Below, one piece after another: positions 1-8,715 of a DNA stretch of 64,000 nucleotides. The stretch comes from Posidoniimonas polymericola (lineage in GTDB: Bacteria > Planctomycetota > Planctomycetia > Pirellulales > Lacipirellulaceae): positions 18,447 through 82,446 of the forward strand of contig NZ_SJPO01000018.1 in NCBI RefSeq assembly GCF_007859935.1, read 5' to 3'. The notes under the pieces were generated by a model. That model saw only the letters and a program-made list of their open reading frames with translations. It did no database searches and had not been told where the DNA came from. Numbering within the stretch: position 1 is the stretch's first letter; each line of letters opens with the position of its first letter. The position numbers were made by a program, and so were the translations under genes.

Positions 1-471
1 GACGCCTGCCGCCACGCCGACATCGCTTCGGGTAGCCGCTACCTCGAGCTCGACGAGGCGACCGCCAGCACCGCCCCGACCGACCGGCGGCGGATCAACC
101 GACAAATCACCGAGGAGCTCAACGAGCGCCTTGGCCTCGAGCTGACCGACGCCTTCTGTGGCTTCAAGGCGTACCGCGTCGACGCCCTGAAGAAGCTCAA
201 CCTCACCGAGGAAGGCTACGCGATGCCGCTCGAGCTGTGGGTGCAGGCGGTGCACGCCAACCTGCGGATCACCGAGGTCCCCGTGCCGCTCATCTACCTC
301 GACGAGAAGCGCAGCTTCGGCGGAGCCCTCGACCAGTCCGAGAAACGCCTGGCCTACTACCGTGAGGTGGTCGACCGCGCGGTCGCCAAGCTCCCTTCTC
401 CCCTGGCGCCGGGCGTGTCGCACGACCCGGCCCCGCTGTCGCTCGACCCGTGCCTTTCCCAGGACAAGTAG
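1..471 (+). CDS. Glycosyltransferase family 2, C-terminal part (5' truncated by window edge)
   Basis: The frame is open from the first base and ends in TAG at 469-471, so about 156 C-terminal residues are visible. The stretch ASGSRY near the start and TDAFCGFKAYR about residue 50 match the acceptor-side part of GT2 enzymes of the dolichyl-phosphate-mannose-synthase type, where a D-x-x-C-G-F-K motif is usual. GT2 enzymes transfer a sugar from a nucleotide sugar or polyprenyl phosphate sugar; the nucleotide-binding N-terminus lies outside the window, so donor and acceptor cannot be given. The next gene begins at the base after the stop codon, which suggests co-transcription. Confidence 0.8.
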   Translation, partial: DACRHADIASGSRYLELDEATASTAPTDRRRINRQITEELNERLGLELTDAFCGFKAYRVDALKKLNLTEEGYAMPLELWVQAVHANLRITEVPVPLIYLDEKRSFGGALDQSEKRLAYYREVVDRAVAKLPSPLAPGVSHDPAPLSLDPCLSQDK

Positions 472-2055
472 GTGGCTGGGGTCGATCGTTCGGCGTTCCG
501 ACAGTTCCGCGCGCCGCGCGGTCAGGGGCAGTCGCTGGTCGACCCAGGCTGGGACGAGCTCCTGCCGCTCGTGGAAGCCAACCGTCAGCTGGCCGCCGGG
601 CTGCCGTATGACTTCGGCGGCACGCCGCTCGTCGAGCTCCGCGCCGCGGCCCGCTCCAGCCTGCTGCACGCCGCTACCGGCGCGACGGTGACCGACGCGC
701 TCGAGCGGCCGCTGATCATGTCGGGCCACCAGCCCGAGCTGTTCCACCCGGGTGTCTGGTTCAAGAATTTCGTGCTCGACCGGCTGGCTCGGGAATCCGC
801 GGGCCGGGCGGTAAACCTGGTCATCGACTCCGACCTGTGCCGCGCGCCGAGCATTAGCGTCCCCACCGGCGGGGCGACCTCTCCCCGGGTCGACGCGGTC
901 GCGTTCGACGCCGCTTCGACCCCCCTGCCCTTCGAGCAGCGCGGCGTGCTCGACCGGTCGGTGCTCGAGTCGTTCCCCGACCGGGTCGGCGAGGCGCTGG
1001 CCGGGCTGATCGACCAGCCGCTGGTCACCGGGCTGTGGCCCCGGGTCGTCGCGGCGGTCGCCGAGGGGCAGCCGCTCGGCGCGGCGATCGGCGTCGCGCG
1101 GCACGCGCTCGAGCTCGACTGGGGGCTCGCCCACAGCGAGGCTCCGATCAGCTCGGTGTGCGACGCTTCGCCGTTTCGCTGGTTCGCACTGGACATTCTG
1201 CTCCGCCTCGACGATTTCCACCGCGCCCACAACCAGGCGCTGGCCGAGTACCGCACCGCCCACAAGATCCGCACGCCGGCCCAGCCGATCCCCGACCTGC
1301 ACCAGCGCGACGGCTGGCTCGAGGCGCCCTTCTGGGTCTGGACCGACGACCAGCCCGAGCGCCGCCCGCTGTTCGCCCGCCGCGACTCGGGCCGCCTCGT
1401 GCTCTCCGACCTGTTAGGCGGCGAGTGGCCGATCGCCGACGCGGCCAACTTCGACTCCGGCGCCGCCCGACTGGCCGAGCTCCGCTTCCAGCACGGCGTC
1501 AAGATCCGCTCCCGCGCGCTGGTCACGACAGTGTTCGCCCGGCTGCTCTTGGCCGACGTCTTCATCCACGGCATCGGCGGCGCGAAGTACGACCAGGTCG
1601 CCGACCGGGCGGCCGAGCTGTACTTCGGCTTCGCCCCCCCGCCGCACGCCACCGCGACCGCCACGCTGCAGCTGCCGATCCCGCACGCCCCGCGGATCAG
1701 CCGCGACCGCCCCCGCGAGATCGCCGCCGAGCTCCGCGCGCTCCAGTACCACCCCGAGCGTCACCTCGAGTCGCCTCCGTCTAACGCTGCGGCGCACATC
1801 GACGCCAAACGCCGCTGGGTCCAAACCGACAAGACCCCCGCCAATGCCGCCGAGCGGCACCACGCCATCGAGTCGGCCAACGCCGCCCTGCAGCCGTTCG
1901 TCGAGCCCCGCCGCGCCGAGCTGCTCGTCGAGCAAGAGCGAACCACCGAACTGCTCCGCACCACCGCCGTGCTCGAGTCCCGCGAGTACGCCTTCTGCCT
2001 ATTCCCGGCCGACTGGCTGCGCGAGCAGCTCCGCCAGGTCACGGCCCAGGCGTAG
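472..2055 (+). CDS. Conserved hypothetical protein, weakly BshC-like
   Basis: Protein of 527 aa starting with GTG directly after the stop of the upstream glycosyltransferase (TAG|GTG), hence probably translationally coupled. No signal peptide or membrane segment is evident. Around residues 83-100 it reads SGHQPELFHPGVWFKNF, followed about 30 residues later by NLVIDSDLCRAPSI. The order and spacing recall the G-Q-Q-x-G-L and P-V-F-W-x-x-x-E-D-H-D stretches of BshC (the cysteine-adding enzyme of bacillithiol synthesis), but the key residues differ. The resemblance is my inference; function should be treated as unknown. Confidence 0.75.
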   Translation: MAGVDRSAFRQFRAPRGQGQSLVDPGWDELLPLVEANRQLAAGLPYDFGGTPLVELRAAARSSLLHAATGATVTDALERPLIMSGHQPELFHPGVWFKNFVLDRLARESAGRAVNLVIDSDLCRAPSISVPTGGATSPRVDAVAFDAASTPLPFEQRGVLDRSVLESFPDRVGEALAGLIDQPLVTGLWPRVVAAVAEGQPLGAAIGVARHALELDWGLAHSEAPISSVCDASPFRWFALDILLRLDDFHRAHNQALAEYRTAHKIRTPAQPIPDLHQRDGWLEAPFWVWTDDQPERRPLFARRDSGRLVLSDLLGGEWPIADAANFDSGAARLAELRFQHGVKIRSRALVTTVFARLLLADVFIHGIGGAKYDQVADRAAELYFGFAPPPHATATATLQLPIPHAPRISRDRPREIAAELRALQYHPERHLESPPSNAAAHIDAKRRWVQTDKTPANAAERHHAIESANAALQPFVEPRRAELLVEQERTTELLRTTAVLESREYAFCLFPADWLREQLRQVTAQA

Positions 2056-2269
2056 TGCGTGCCGTAATGACACCCCATTAGCCGCGGGGCGCCAGTCGCC
2101 GGTTTGGGATTGCGCTCTCGGAAGCCGAACGCCAAGACGGGCAAGCCGTTGGATTCCACCGCGCTAGCGCGTCGTGAGTACAGCGTTCCAGATCGCATCC
2201 GTCAAGCTATTAATAGTCGGTCGTGGTGACTAGACTCGAGGGTGCCCATTCAAATTTTTGATTCGCCGG

Positions 2270-2298
2270 CGTCTCACCGGCACAGCACGGGTGAGACG
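2270..2298 (+). promoter_or_regulatory. Hairpin in the leader of the PEP-CTERM-repeat gene
   Basis: CGTCTCACC (2270-2278) and GGTGAGACG (2290-2298) form a perfect 9-bp stem with an 11-nt loop. No T-tract follows, so it does not look like a simple terminator. It lies 56 nt before the start of the secreted repeat protein at 2354 and may act in its 5' leader. The rest of the 2056-2353 gap holds a partial copy of a dispersed GC-rich repeat at about 2072-2101 and nothing else recognisable. Confidence 0.4.
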
Positions 2299-2353
2299 AC
2301 CGCTTGCCACATGCGTCGCTCGGTTAGACGCCTCTTACAGTTAGTACAGCCAA

Positions 2354-3919
2354 ATGAAGACCGTGTTGTGTTCTTGGGCAATCGCCGCCACGTGGATCTT
2401 GTTGAACGCGTGTGTCAGTCCCGGCTTCGCCGCGATCAACTCGTCTGGAGACGTGATTCCAGCGGATCTAGATGCGGGGGCCTCGCTCACGGTCGGCAAC
2501 ACCGGTGCAGGAGCTCTCGGCATTGATGAGGGGAGTCAGTTGTACTCTGGCACCAGTTGCATAGCGCGTTCGCCTGGCGCGCAAGGCGCCGTGACAGTCG
2601 TCGGCCCGGACTCCAGGTGGGAGAATGGCTGGCTCGTTGTCGGCGACGAAGGGGACGCGACGCTGGACGTCAACTCGGGCGGACTTGTTGCGACTCGGTC
2701 TGGCGCTTACATCGCCGCCGCCGCCGGATCAACAAGCTCGGCTGCGGTTGCTGGCGCCGGATCGCTGTGGGAGATGGCCACCTTTTTCAGGATCGGCAAT
2801 GGGGGCTACGGCGCCCTAACCGTTTCGGCCGGCGGTCGGGTGGTCAACGGTTTTGGCAGCTCCCTTGGGACCAACTTAGGTGGAATCGGCCTGGCGACCG
2901 TCACCGGGGCGGGCTCGGAGTGGGACGCCGGCAGTGCGCTTCGAGTCGGCGAGGACGGCGTCGGGACCCTGCTCATTGAAGCAGGGGGGCAGGTCGTTAG
3001 CGGGACCAGCGACCTGGGGAGTAGCGTCGGGTCGATGGGCAGCGTGCGGGTCACCGGCGCCGGATCTAGCTGGACAATCACTCCCCGAAGCACGCTCGCC
3101 GATCCGCTGTCGATCGGCCACGACGGCCGCGGCGCGCTGACCATCGACTCGGGGGCGCAGGTGAGCAGCCGGGTCAGCTACATCGGGGAGCAGCCTGGCT
3201 CTACAGGGGCGGTGGTGATTGCCGGCGCGGGGTCGGTGTGGAACAGCCGCTACGAGTTGTCGGTTGGCCTGGATGGCGATGGGGAGCTAACCATAGAGTC
3301 GGGAGGGCGCAAGAACAGCCGTTCGGGGACGCTCGGCCATTCGACCAACGCGGTAGGCGCCGCGACGGTCACCGGTGTGGGGTCGCAGTGGAACAACGAC
3401 CGCTCACTCGAGGTCGGAATTAACGGGCGCGGCGAACTCTGGATTTCTAGAGGCGGGCTCGTGAGCGTTGGCGACCGGCTGAGCGTCGACCAGGACCACG
3501 ACGGCGACAGCCGTATCTATTTATCGAGTGGGGGGATGCTGGCCCTGCGGGGCCGAACCGACAGTTCCCTCGAGCATTTCTCAGACGCGATCAGCGGGTC
3601 CGAAGCAATCCGGTTCTGGGACAAGTCGCTAGCTGACTGGGCGCCGCTGGCGACCGCGACCTACGGAGTCGATTACTCCCTGGACTACCTGATCTCGGGC
3701 GATCTCGCCGGCTTCACGCTGCTAACTGTCGGCGACGTGTCAGACCCCGTTCCGGCGCCGAGTGGCGTCGCGTTGCTAGCCGCGGTTATCCCCGCATGCG
3801 GAACTCGGCGGTTTAGCCGCCAGCAATGCCGACGCACGTTGGCCTCGTCTCCTGATTGGAAAGAGAATCGCGGAGACGCCGACGATGCGAATAGGCGTCG
3901 TGGCAGGTATCCCGGGTAA
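2354..3919 (+). CDS. Secreted protein with PEP-CTERM-associated beta repeats
   Basis: Protein of 521 aa. Residues 1-26 form a signal peptide (ILLNACVSPGFAA before cleavage). Six imperfect repeats follow, each with V-T-G-(A/V)-G-S-x-W, then (V/I)G-x-x-G-x-G-x-L-x-(V/I)-x-x-G-G, about 50 residues apart; this is the PEP-CTERM-associated / autotransporter-like repeat of planctomycetes, predicted to fold as a beta solenoid. The C-terminus has VPAPSGVALLAAVIP, resembling a PEP-CTERM sorting tail but with PAP for PEP and a long extra basic tail, so anchoring may be degenerate. No Shine-Dalgarno is seen before ATG 2354. Role at the cell surface is inferred; ligand unknown. Confidence 0.82.
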   Translation: MKTVLCSWAIAATWILLNACVSPGFAAINSSGDVIPADLDAGASLTVGNTGAGALGIDEGSQLYSGTSCIARSPGAQGAVTVVGPDSRWENGWLVVGDEGDATLDVNSGGLVATRSGAYIAAAAGSTSSAAVAGAGSLWEMATFFRIGNGGYGALTVSAGGRVVNGFGSSLGTNLGGIGLATVTGAGSEWDAGSALRVGEDGVGTLLIEAGGQVVSGTSDLGSSVGSMGSVRVTGAGSSWTITPRSTLADPLSIGHDGRGALTIDSGAQVSSRVSYIGEQPGSTGAVVIAGAGSVWNSRYELSVGLDGDGELTIESGGRKNSRSGTLGHSTNAVGAATVTGVGSQWNNDRSLEVGINGRGELWISRGGLVSVGDRLSVDQDHDGDSRIYLSSGGMLALRGRTDSSLEHFSDAISGSEAIRFWDKSLADWAPLATATYGVDYSLDYLISGDLAGFTLLTVGDVSDPVPAPSGVALLAAVIPACGTRRFSRQQCRRTLASSPDWKENRGDADDANRRRGRYPG

Positions 3920-3941
3920 TGCCGTCTGTCGACTCGTCTGC

Positions 3942-5084
3942 CTAGAACCGGCAGATCGCCGCCACGTCACCCTTCACCGGCATGTTGTCCGGCGAGCACA
4001 CCAGCACATCGCCGCCGGTGCGGAGCGTTTCGACGCCGGCGTGGGCCAGCTCAGCGCTCCGCTCTTCGGAGGCGGTCTCGTGGTGCTGCATCGCCGCTTC
4101 GGAGAAGACGAGCGTCTGCAGGCGCCCCTGCTCGGCGTGCTTGCAGATGGCGGACAGGTCGTCGGTCGCCAGGTCGCGTGACGCGGCCAGGCCGTACTTC
4201 TCGCTCAGTTCGCTCCAACGGGTCGCGTAGTGCGGACGCACGATCTCCCACGCCGGGTCGTGCAGCTCGTCGGCTGACGCTTCGTCGGGGTTGCGTGTGA
4301 GCGGCTCGTCGAGCAGACCGCGGTAGTCGCACGCCTCGCGGAAGATCGGGAATAGGTAGCCCACGCCGGCGAACAGGAGCGGCGTCGGCGAGCCGGTCTG
4401 CTCGCCCGCCAAGACCTTCGAGAGGGGCGTCGCGAGTCGATGGAAGAACTGCAGCAGCTCCTTCTTCTGGTCCTCGCCCTCACCGCCGCCGTGCCCGTGG
4501 TAGACCGGATCGCCCCCCGAGGCGCCGGCCTGCGCGGTCGAGTGGTACTGCAGGGCGGACTGGTACTCGTCGATGTTCAAGGCATCGCGGAGGTCGTCGG
4601 GCAGCAGGTCGGTTTCGATTTCGGAAAGCTGACGCGAATCGCCCTCGAACAGACGCACCTTGTTCTGGCTGACCGCCAGCAGGTAGAAGCGGCCGTCAGA
4701 CTGCAGCGAGCGGAGCAGCGGGTTGAGGAAGTACTGCTCGGCAGCGAGCACAAACTCGGGCGTCGGGCCGTGCAGCCGGAACGCCTGGGCGCCGTCGGAG
4801 TTGAGCAGCACGGCGAGGCCATCGGTCGAGTACCGCCAGAAGTCGGTGTCGGCGTTATCTGGGAGTTCGGCCAGCGGCGCCAGCAGCTGCTGGCGTTTGT
4901 CGTGGTCAAGGCCACGCTTGGCGAGCTGTTCGTCGGCTTCTTTGAGCAGGTTCTTCAGCCGGATCGGGTCCTGCTGCGTCTCGCGGCCGGCGCGGTGCGT
5001 CGGCATGTAGAGCGACACACACGGCGACGCCTCGTTGTCGGCCAGGGCGATGATGTCGGTTTGCTGAACGGTCTTGGGTTGCAC
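3942..5084 (-). CDS. baeRF-family (release-factor-like) protein
   Basis: Protein of 380 aa. The GTG start at 5084 is chosen because AAGGAG lies 7 nt upstream (5092-5097); an ATG at 5126 is in frame but lacks this site. The pattern CVSLYMPTHRAG near the N-terminus, followed by RLKNLLKEA and a central segment with YLLAVSQNKVRLFEG, is typical of the bacterial archaeo-eukaryotic release-factor-like (baeRF) families, soluble proteins related to eRF1 domains and proposed to act in ribosome or stress biology. A histidine-rich HGHGGGEGEDQKK linker lies between the middle and C-terminal parts. The exact biochemical role is unknown. It stands alone on the minus strand. Confidence 0.8.
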   Translation of the reverse strand: MQPKTVQQTDIIALADNEASPCVSLYMPTHRAGRETQQDPIRLKNLLKEADEQLAKRGLDHDKRQQLLAPLAELPDNADTDFWRYSTDGLAVLLNSDGAQAFRLHGPTPEFVLAAEQYFLNPLLRSLQSDGRFYLLAVSQNKVRLFEGDSRQLSEIETDLLPDDLRDALNIDEYQSALQYHSTAQAGASGGDPVYHGHGGGEGEDQKKELLQFFHRLATPLSKVLAGEQTGSPTPLLFAGVGYLFPIFREACDYRGLLDEPLTRNPDEASADELHDPAWEIVRPHYATRWSELSEKYGLAASRDLATDDLSAICKHAEQGRLQTLVFSEAAMQHHETASEERSAELAHAGVETLRTGGDVLVCSPDNMPVKGDVAAICRF

Positions 5085-5329
5085 GGCGATGCTCCTTCGT
5101 TCGGTATGATTGGTAGCGGCGCCCAAGAGTGGGGCCGCTAGTCGCTTGCTGCGTAGGGCTGACGCCCGTCTGGCGTTACCAAAGGCAAACGGGGCGCCAC
5201 CCAGCAGAGGGACCTACCCCGCAAGGGTTTGCGACGCAGCACGCGAAGCATGTTGGGTGGTGAGCGACCAACCCGGGCGGTCAACGCCCGCCACGCGCGA
5301 CGCGTGCTGGCAGCGGACGATGAGATGAG

Positions 5330-5357
5330 AACCGCCAAGACGCCAAGGCCGCCAAGT
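5330..5357. repeat. Dispersed intergenic repeat, GCCAAGACGCCAAGG type
   Basis: ACCGCCAAGACGCCAAGGCC followed by GCCAAG lies in the 336-bp gap between the baeRF gene and pntB. The unit CGCCAAGACGCCAAG is a short intergenic element I recognise from other planctomycete genomes; only one copy is visible here. The remainder of the gap (5085-5329 and 5358-5420) shows GC-rich partial palindromes but no gene I can support. Confidence 0.4.
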
Positions 5358-5420
5358 GGCGTGGCCAACGCCGTTCCGTGGGAGGCCTCTCCGGGCCCGA
5401 TTCCGCGCGAAGGGCCTGAG

Positions 5421-6830
5421 TTACAGCGCCCCGACCAACGCGTTCATCGTGTTGTGGGCGTCGCCGAAGAGCATGTGGGTGTTGTCGTAGTAGAACAGCG
5501 GGTTGTCGACGCCCGCGTAGCCGGCGGAGCGGCCGCGCTTGAGCATCACCACGCGGTCGGCCTCCCAGACCTCGAGGACCGGCATGCCGGCGATCGGGCT
5601 ATTCGGGTCGGTCAGGGCGCTAGGGTTCACGATGTCGTTGGCGCCGATCACGAGGACGACGTCGGTCTGGGGCAGGTCGTCGTTGATCTCGTCCATCTCG
5701 AGGACGATGTCGTAGGGGACGCTGGCCTCGGCGAGCAGCACGTTCATGTGGCCCGGCAGCCGGCCGGCGACCGGGTGGATCGCGAAGCGGACGTTCACCC
5801 CCTTGGCCCGCAGCTTGTCGCTTACCTCGCGGACGGCGTGCTGCGCCCGGGCGACCGCCATGCCGTAGCCGGGCACGATCACCACGCTCTTGGCGTGCTG
5901 CAGCTCGTCGGCCAGCTCGGCGACCGTGGTCTCGGTGATTGTGCCGGTCTGCTCGGCGGCCTCGCCGCTGCCGGCGGTTGGGGCGGGGGCGGCGCCGAAG
6001 CCGCCGAACACGACGTTCACGATCGAGCGGTTCATCGCCTTGCACATGACGTAGCTGAGGATGGCTCCCGACGCGCCGACCAGGGCGCCGGTGACGATCA
6101 AGAGGTCATTGGAGAGCATGAAGCCGGCCGCAGCCGCGGTCCAGCCGGAGTAGCTGTTGAGCAGCGACACCACCACCGGCATGTCGGCCCCGCCGATGGC
6201 GGCCACCAGGTGGTAGCCGAGAAAGAGCGCGATCGCGGTGGCGATCACGAGCGGCAGGACCCCGTCGGCGATCACCGGGCCGGCGACCAGCACAAAGTAG
6301 ACGCCGATCGCCAGGCTGCCCACCACCGCGGCCAGGTTGAGCAGGTGCCGGCCGGGCAGCAAGAGCGGGCGGCCGGACAGCTTGCCGCACAGCTTGCCGA
6401 AGGCGACCAGCGAGCCGGTGAACGTGATCGCGCCGATCCAGACCGCCAGGTAGATCTCGGTCAGGTGGATACGGACGCCGATGACGGTCTCGCCGTGTTC
6501 GCCGAAGTAGCTCGCGAAGCCAACCAGCACCGCCGCCGCGCCGACAAAGCTGTGCAGGAGCGCGACCAGCTCGGGCATCGAGGTCATCGCCACGCGGGCG
6601 GCCATCACCGCGCCGATCGCGGCGCCGATGAGCACTGCGATCCCGACGTACACCAGCCCCTGGCTAGTGATCTGGTGCGAGGTCATCGTCGCGCCGACGG
6701 CGATCGCCATGCCGATGATGCCGTACAGGTTGCCGCGCCGGGCGGTCTCCTGGCTGCTGAGCCCCTTGAGGCTCAGGATGAACAGCACCGCGGCGACAAG
6801 GTACGGGATGGAAAGGAGAACCTGGTCCAA
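5421..6830 (-). CDS. pntB: NAD(P) transhydrogenase subunit beta
   Basis: Membrane subunit of the proton-translocating transhydrogenase that makes NADPH from NADH using the proton gradient. From the TTG at 6830 the protein has 469 aa and begins MDQVLLSIPYLVAAVLFILS, matching the usual PntB N-terminus; the longer frame to 6905 would read through an intergenic repeat. About nine hydrophobic helices are followed by the NADP-binding domain with VPGYGMAVARAQHAV, the A-x-H-P-V-A-G-R-x-P-G-H-x-N-V-L motif, and VIGANDIVNP and YAGVDNPLF near the end. It follows pntA at 121 nt. Confidence 0.93.
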   Translation of the reverse strand: MDQVLLSIPYLVAAVLFILSLKGLSSQETARRGNLYGIIGMAIAVGATMTSHQITSQGLVYVGIAVLIGAAIGAVMAARVAMTSMPELVALLHSFVGAAAVLVGFASYFGEHGETVIGVRIHLTEIYLAVWIGAITFTGSLVAFGKLCGKLSGRPLLLPGRHLLNLAAVVGSLAIGVYFVLVAGPVIADGVLPLVIATAIALFLGYHLVAAIGGADMPVVVSLLNSYSGWTAAAAGFMLSNDLLIVTGALVGASGAILSYVMCKAMNRSIVNVVFGGFGAAPAPTAGSGEAAEQTGTITETTVAELADELQHAKSVVIVPGYGMAVARAQHAVREVSDKLRAKGVNVRFAIHPVAGRLPGHMNVLLAEASVPYDIVLEMDEINDDLPQTDVVLVIGANDIVNPSALTDPNSPIAGMPVLEVWEADRVVMLKRGRSAGYAGVDNPLFYYDNTHMLFGDAHNTMNALVGAL

Positions 6831-6858
6831 GGTGGTATCGCGTGGTTGGAGGGGGCCG

Positions 6859-6945
6859 ATTGGGGAATGCGGATTTCGGATTGCGGATTCAGCCAGGGCC
6901 GGCATTGCGACGAGACAACCCGCAATCCGAAGTCCCCAATCCGCA
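6859..6945. repeat. Inverted intergenic repeat of the GGATTGCGGATT type
   Basis: TTCGGATTGCGG (6875-6886) and CCGCAATCCGAA (6920-6931) are perfect inverted 12-mers in longer, imperfect arms that also share GGATT and GGGGA blocks. The element fills most of the pntA-pntB spacer. Such short GGATT-rich repeats recur between genes in planctomycetes. It could form a hairpin in the operon mRNA and set relative pntA/pntB expression, which is inference. Confidence 0.65.
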
Positions 6946-6951
6946 GCCAGC

Positions 6952-8541
6952 TCATCCTCTTCTGAACATCTTGAGCATGCGCTGGGTCACCAGGAAACCG
7001 CCGGCGACGTTGATCATCGCCAGCAGGATGGCGACCAGGCCGAGCGCGACCGCCGGGGTGAAGCCCGCCTCGCCGAGCGAGCCGCCGGTCAGCAGGCCGC
7101 CGACGATGATGATGCCGCTGATCGCGTTGGTGACCGCCATCAGCGGCGTGTGCAGCGCCGCCGAGACGTTCCAGATCACGTGCCAGCCGACGATGCACGC
7201 CATCACGAACACGGTCAGGTGCTGGACGAACTGCTGGGCCTCGCCGCCGGTGGCGCCGGGCGCCTCGTGCAGCTGGAACCGCATGTACAGCCAGACCGCG
7301 GCGAGCAGCAGCCCGGCGCCGATCATCACCGCGTCGAGCGGCGAGCGGCGGTCGTCGGCAGGAGCGGCCGCCTCGGTGGGCTTGGCCGCAGGTTTCGCCG
7401 GCGGCGCGGCGGCGGGCGTGGGGGCAGGCAGGGGTGGCGGCGGCCAGGTGACCGCGCCGTCATGCGTGACGGTGATCGCCCGGGTGACGGTGTCGTCCAT
7501 GTCGATCTGCGGCTCGGCTCCGCCGAGGTGCTTGATCAGGTTGACCATCACGTTGGCGTACAGCGCGCTGGCGGTGTCGGCCATGCGGCTCACCAGGTCG
7601 GTGTAGCCGATCACGGTGACGCCGTGGGTCTGGATCTTCTGGCCGGGCTCGGTGTACTCGCAGTTGCCCCCCTGCTCGCCCGCCAGGTCGACCACCACCG
7701 AGCCGGGCTTCATCAGCTCGACCATGTCCTTCAGCCACAGCTTGGGCGCCGGCTTGCCGGGGATCAGCGCGGTGGTGATGACGATGTCGACTTCCTGGGC
7801 CTGCGCGCGGAACAGGGCGAACTCGGCGTCGAGGAACGCCTGCGAGACCTCCTTGGCGTAGCCGCCGGCGCCCTCGCCCGACTCCTCGATCTCGACCGTC
7901 AGGAACTCGCCGCCGAGGCTCTCGACCTGCTCCTTGGTGGCGGGCCGGGTGTCGAACGCGCGGACCACGGCGCCCAGGCCCTTGGCGGCGCCCACGGCGG
8001 CCAGGCCCGCGACGCCGGCGCCGATCACCAGCACCTTGGCCGGGGGCAGCCGGCCCGCGGCGGTCATCTGGCCGCCGAAGAAGCGGCCGAAGTTGCTGGC
8101 CGCCTCGACCACGGCGCGGTAGCCGGCGATGTTGGCCATCGCGCTGAGGGTGTCCATCGACTGGGCGCGGGTGATCCGCGGCACCGCCTCGAGGGCCAGG
8201 GCGGTGACCCCCTTGGCCGCTAGCTTGGCGAGCAGCTCGCCGTTCTGGGCCGGCTGCAGATAGCAGGCCAGCAGGTCCCCTTTCTCCAGCAGCTCGACTT
8301 CGGCGTCGGACGGCGGGCGGACCTTGAGGACCAGCTCGGCGTCGAACCACAAGGGCTGCGTGTGGTCGGTCACCTCGGCCCCGGCGTCGCGGTAGGCGTC
8401 GTCGGTGAAGCCGGCGGCCTCGCCGGCGCCGGACTCGATAGCCACTGAGTGGCCCAGCTTCAGCAGGGCCCGGACAGAATCGGGCGACGCGGCGACGCGT
8501 CGTTCTCCCGGGGCGGTTTCTCTGGGGATCGCGATTCGCAC
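6952..8541 (-). CDS. pntA: NAD(P) transhydrogenase subunit alpha
   Basis: Protein of 529 aa with GTG start. The N-terminal two thirds are alanine-dehydrogenase-like and bind NAD(H): MRIAIPRETAPGERRVAASP at the start and the Rossmann motif VLVIGAGVAGLAAVGAAKGLGA in the middle. A proline/alanine-rich linker (about residues 370-395) leads to a membrane domain with four hydrophobic segments, ending ...LVTQRMLKMF. The undivided form resembles E. coli PntA rather than the split PntAA/PntAB. It forms the complex with PntB encoded just downstream; the pair supplies NADPH. No clear ribosome binding site is visible before the GTG. Confidence 0.95.
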   Translation of the reverse strand: MRIAIPRETAPGERRVAASPDSVRALLKLGHSVAIESGAGEAAGFTDDAYRDAGAEVTDHTQPLWFDAELVLKVRPPSDAEVELLEKGDLLACYLQPAQNGELLAKLAAKGVTALALEAVPRITRAQSMDTLSAMANIAGYRAVVEAASNFGRFFGGQMTAAGRLPPAKVLVIGAGVAGLAAVGAAKGLGAVVRAFDTRPATKEQVESLGGEFLTVEIEESGEGAGGYAKEVSQAFLDAEFALFRAQAQEVDIVITTALIPGKPAPKLWLKDMVELMKPGSVVVDLAGEQGGNCEYTEPGQKIQTHGVTVIGYTDLVSRMADTASALYANVMVNLIKHLGGAEPQIDMDDTVTRAITVTHDGAVTWPPPPLPAPTPAAAPPAKPAAKPTEAAAPADDRRSPLDAVMIGAGLLLAAVWLYMRFQLHEAPGATGGEAQQFVQHLTVFVMACIVGWHVIWNVSAALHTPLMAVTNAISGIIIVGGLLTGGSLGEAGFTPAVALGLVAILLAMINVAGGFLVTQRMLKMFRRG

Positions 8542-8715
8542 GACGAGGGCCCGCGTCTGTAGGGAGGATGAATGCCTTGGGTGAATTACTCAGGATAACG
8601 CTCGCCGCAAGCGCTGTCACCGGCGCCTTTGCGTTGTGAGCTTCGCGCCGTTGCGGCCCCAGCGCACAATGCAGGGACCCCGAACGCCCCGCAACCCACC
8701 GGCAGGACGCTTCCG

